Below, one piece after another: positions 62,758 to 64,000 of a stretch of 64,000 bases of DNA (within the stretch, counting starts at the first letter, position 1; each line of letters starts with the position of its first letter). The position numbers were made by a program, and so were the translations under genes. The notes below the pieces were generated by a model, which searched no databases, had not been told where the DNA came from, and worked only from the letters and a program-made list of their open reading frames with translations. Origin of the DNA: an uncultured SAR86 cluster bacterium (GTDB taxonomy: Bacteria > Pseudomonadota > Gammaproteobacteria > Magnimaribacterales > D2472); NCBI GenBank assembly GCA_902631785.1, contig CACOZT010000003.1, positions 61,158 to 125,157 on the forward strand, in the 5' to 3' direction.

Positions 62758-63797
62758 AATATATTTTTTTACTATTTTTTATCAATTATCTGTTTTCTGC
62801 TGATATGGAAAAGATATACACATATGAAGATGGAATGTTAAGGCATTATCTTATTTATGTTCCAGATTCATATAATTATGACACTAAAACAAAAATAGTA
62901 TTTGGAATTCATGGATATGGAGGTACCGCATCAGGCTTTGAAAGTGAGGTATCTGGAGGTTTTAACAAATTAGCAGATAAATATAATTTTATTGCAGTTT
63001 ATCCTGAATCGACATATTTTTATGATCAAGAAAATACTTTAGTAACAACATTCAACGACATCATAAGATCTACCTCTTTTGATGAAATATCAAATAATTG
63101 TCTAGCTGACGATAAAAGAATTATATATCCAAAGTTTCCAGGTTGTGACCGAGGTAGATGCGGTTGGGCTCCATGCGTTGATGATACAAAATTTATTAAA
63201 AATTTAATTGAAAAATTACAGAATGAATACAACGTAAAAGATGTTTATTTGATAGGAAATAGCACTGGTGGAATGTTTGTTAATTCATATGCATGCATGT
63301 ATCCAGAATCTATCAAGGCAGCAATCAGTGTAAATGGTTTGCCAAGATATGGTTTTGCATGCACACCAGACATACCTGTAAATTTTATTTCATACGCTTC
63401 ATCAAATGATGCAACAATTCCTCCAGTAAAAAAAATATCATCCGATGGGCTTTTTTATGAGAGTCAATCTGTTTTTATTGAGAAATGGAAGGATAAGTTT
63501 AATTGCCAAAATTCAAGAGAAGTTATTTATAAACATTATGAAGAATTTAAAGAAATAGTTTACTCAGGATGTTCAGACGGCATTAAAATTATGTCTATTT
63601 TGAATTTAAACGCTGATCACATGTGGCCGGAAGCCGGATATGATAAAAATAGTGGGATAAGTTCTTATACAAATTTTGGAACATGTGTTGGAGATATTCA
63701 AAGTGATTTGAATGCTGCAAAATGTTATAGATCAAATGATAGATGGGGTAGTGAATATATTATAAAAAAATTATTCTCCTTTGATGATTCTGACTAA
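62754..63797 (+). CDS. Secreted polyhydroxybutyrate-depolymerase/feruloyl-esterase-like hydrolase
   Basis: 347 aa with a signal peptide to about LFSADM. RHYLIYVPDSYNYDTKTKIVFGIHGYGGTASGFE is the LpqC/esterase-D-like opening; the nucleophile elbow is IGNSTGGMFVNSY and the His is in NADHMWPEAG. Several Cys (GCDRGRCGWAPCVDD, ACMYP, GTCVGD) suggest disulphides, fitting export. It acts on polyester or aromatic-ester substrates by family, unproven here, and is a possible T2SS client. Its end overlaps the opposite-strand partial gene by 27 bases. Confidence 0.85.
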   Translation: MKYIFLLFFINYLFSADMEKIYTYEDGMLRHYLIYVPDSYNYDTKTKIVFGIHGYGGTASGFESEVSGGFNKLADKYNFIAVYPESTYFYDQENTLVTTFNDIIRSTSFDEISNNCLADDKRIIYPKFPGCDRGRCGWAPCVDDTKFIKNLIEKLQNEYNVKDVYLIGNSTGGMFVNSYACMYPESIKAAISVNGLPRYGFACTPDIPVNFISYASSNDATIPPVKKISSDGLFYESQSVFIEKWKDKFNCQNSREVIYKHYEEFKEIVYSGCSDGIKIMSILNLNADHMWPEAGYDKNSGISSYTNFGTCVGDIQSDLNAAKCYRSNDRWGSEYIIKKLFSFDDSD

Positions 63798-64000
63798 TTC
63801 TTTTGATATCAGATCAGGGTCTTCGAAGTAAGGGAAATGACCCACATCTTTTAGAATTACAACATCTTTTTCATGATCTATATCCTTTAGGAGAATATTT
63901 TCAGGATTAAATCTTGCTAATTTATCTTTTTCGCTAAATATATATTTAATATTTTCTAATTTTGAAATTTGATCATCTGTTAACCTAAAAATATTACAAG
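63771..64000 (-). CDS. Alpha/beta hydrolase, C-terminal part only (cut by window edge; not in ORF track)
   Basis: The minus strand is open from base 64000 to a TAA at 63771, giving 75 residues that end with KDVVILKDVGHFPYFEDPDL and a short helix ending KGE. The DVGHFPYFEDP pattern is the classical last block of alpha/beta hydrolases, with the catalytic His. The start and nucleophile lie beyond the window. It converges with and overlaps the hydrolase at 62754. Confidence 0.75.
   Translation of the reverse strand, partial: CNIFRLTDDQISKLENIKYIFSEKDKLARFNPENILLKDIDHEKDVVILKDVGHFPYFEDPDLISKELVRIIKGE

Overview
The window is AT-rich (roughly one-third G+C by eye) and densely coded, with very short intergenic gaps and many 1-17 base gene overlaps. 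Gene content and order are gammaproteobacterial: trxB, ftsK, lolA, crcB, serS; a complete type II secretion (T2SS) operon; PhoB/PhoR; glnK with two Amt transporters; malate synthase G; an Oar-like TonB-dependent receptor; Na+/solute and nucleoside symporters. With the small-genome style and low G+C this suggests a streamlined marine gammaproteobacterium of the SAR86 type. That placement is inference, since no rRNA marker is present. I see no phage, insertion sequence or CRISPR.

Layout. 1-13 kb: a cut-off secreted protein of a Cys/Trp-rich family. Then two near-identical copies of a ~220-nt structured RNA (726-947 and 5873-6092), each with its own promoter and terminator, bracketing an FAD monooxygenase, malate synthase G, a DUF1330 protein and an indoleamine 2,3-dioxygenase-like gene. 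Then a sodium/solute symporter, ribosomal protein bL33, a CinA-like/NadD-like fusion, a photolyase-related protein lacking most Fe-S ligands, two more Cys/Trp-rich lipoproteins and tRNA-Gly(TCC). 13-19 kb: prepilin peptidase, a 28-aa membrane ORF, gamma-glutamyltransferase and two acyl-CoA synthetases. 19-31 kb: phoB-phoR, an 11-bp-period Pho-box array with a 29-aa ORF and a terminator, then gspCDEFGHIJKLM.

31-41 kb is rich in phosphate genes: ppk2-ppx, divergent from a Pit phosphate permease and a porin (candidate Pho box between them), then a TetR regulator with a beta-propeller phytase, and later a GDPD-type phosphodiesterase. 42-46 kb is a nitrogen island: torF-glnK-amt and a separate amtB, each behind a well-formed sigma-54 promoter, with an NtrC-type palindrome ahead of amtB. 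46-54 kb holds an SDR, acuI-trxB, and ftsK-lolA-crcB-serS-phoD-like. 54-64 kb holds an Oar-like receptor, a 2OG-Fe(II) oxygenase, a nucleoside transporter, TspO, a KAS III-like synthase and three alpha/beta hydrolases, the last cut by the window edge.

Three themes tie the window together: phosphate acquisition and storage next to PhoBR and the T2SS that could export phosphatases; NtrC/sigma-54 ammonium scavenging; and the duplicated structured RNA, which is the best candidate for something undescribed. Several one- or two-helix microproteins (28-62 aa) with good ribosome sites sit at operon junctions, and most are missing from the ORF track.
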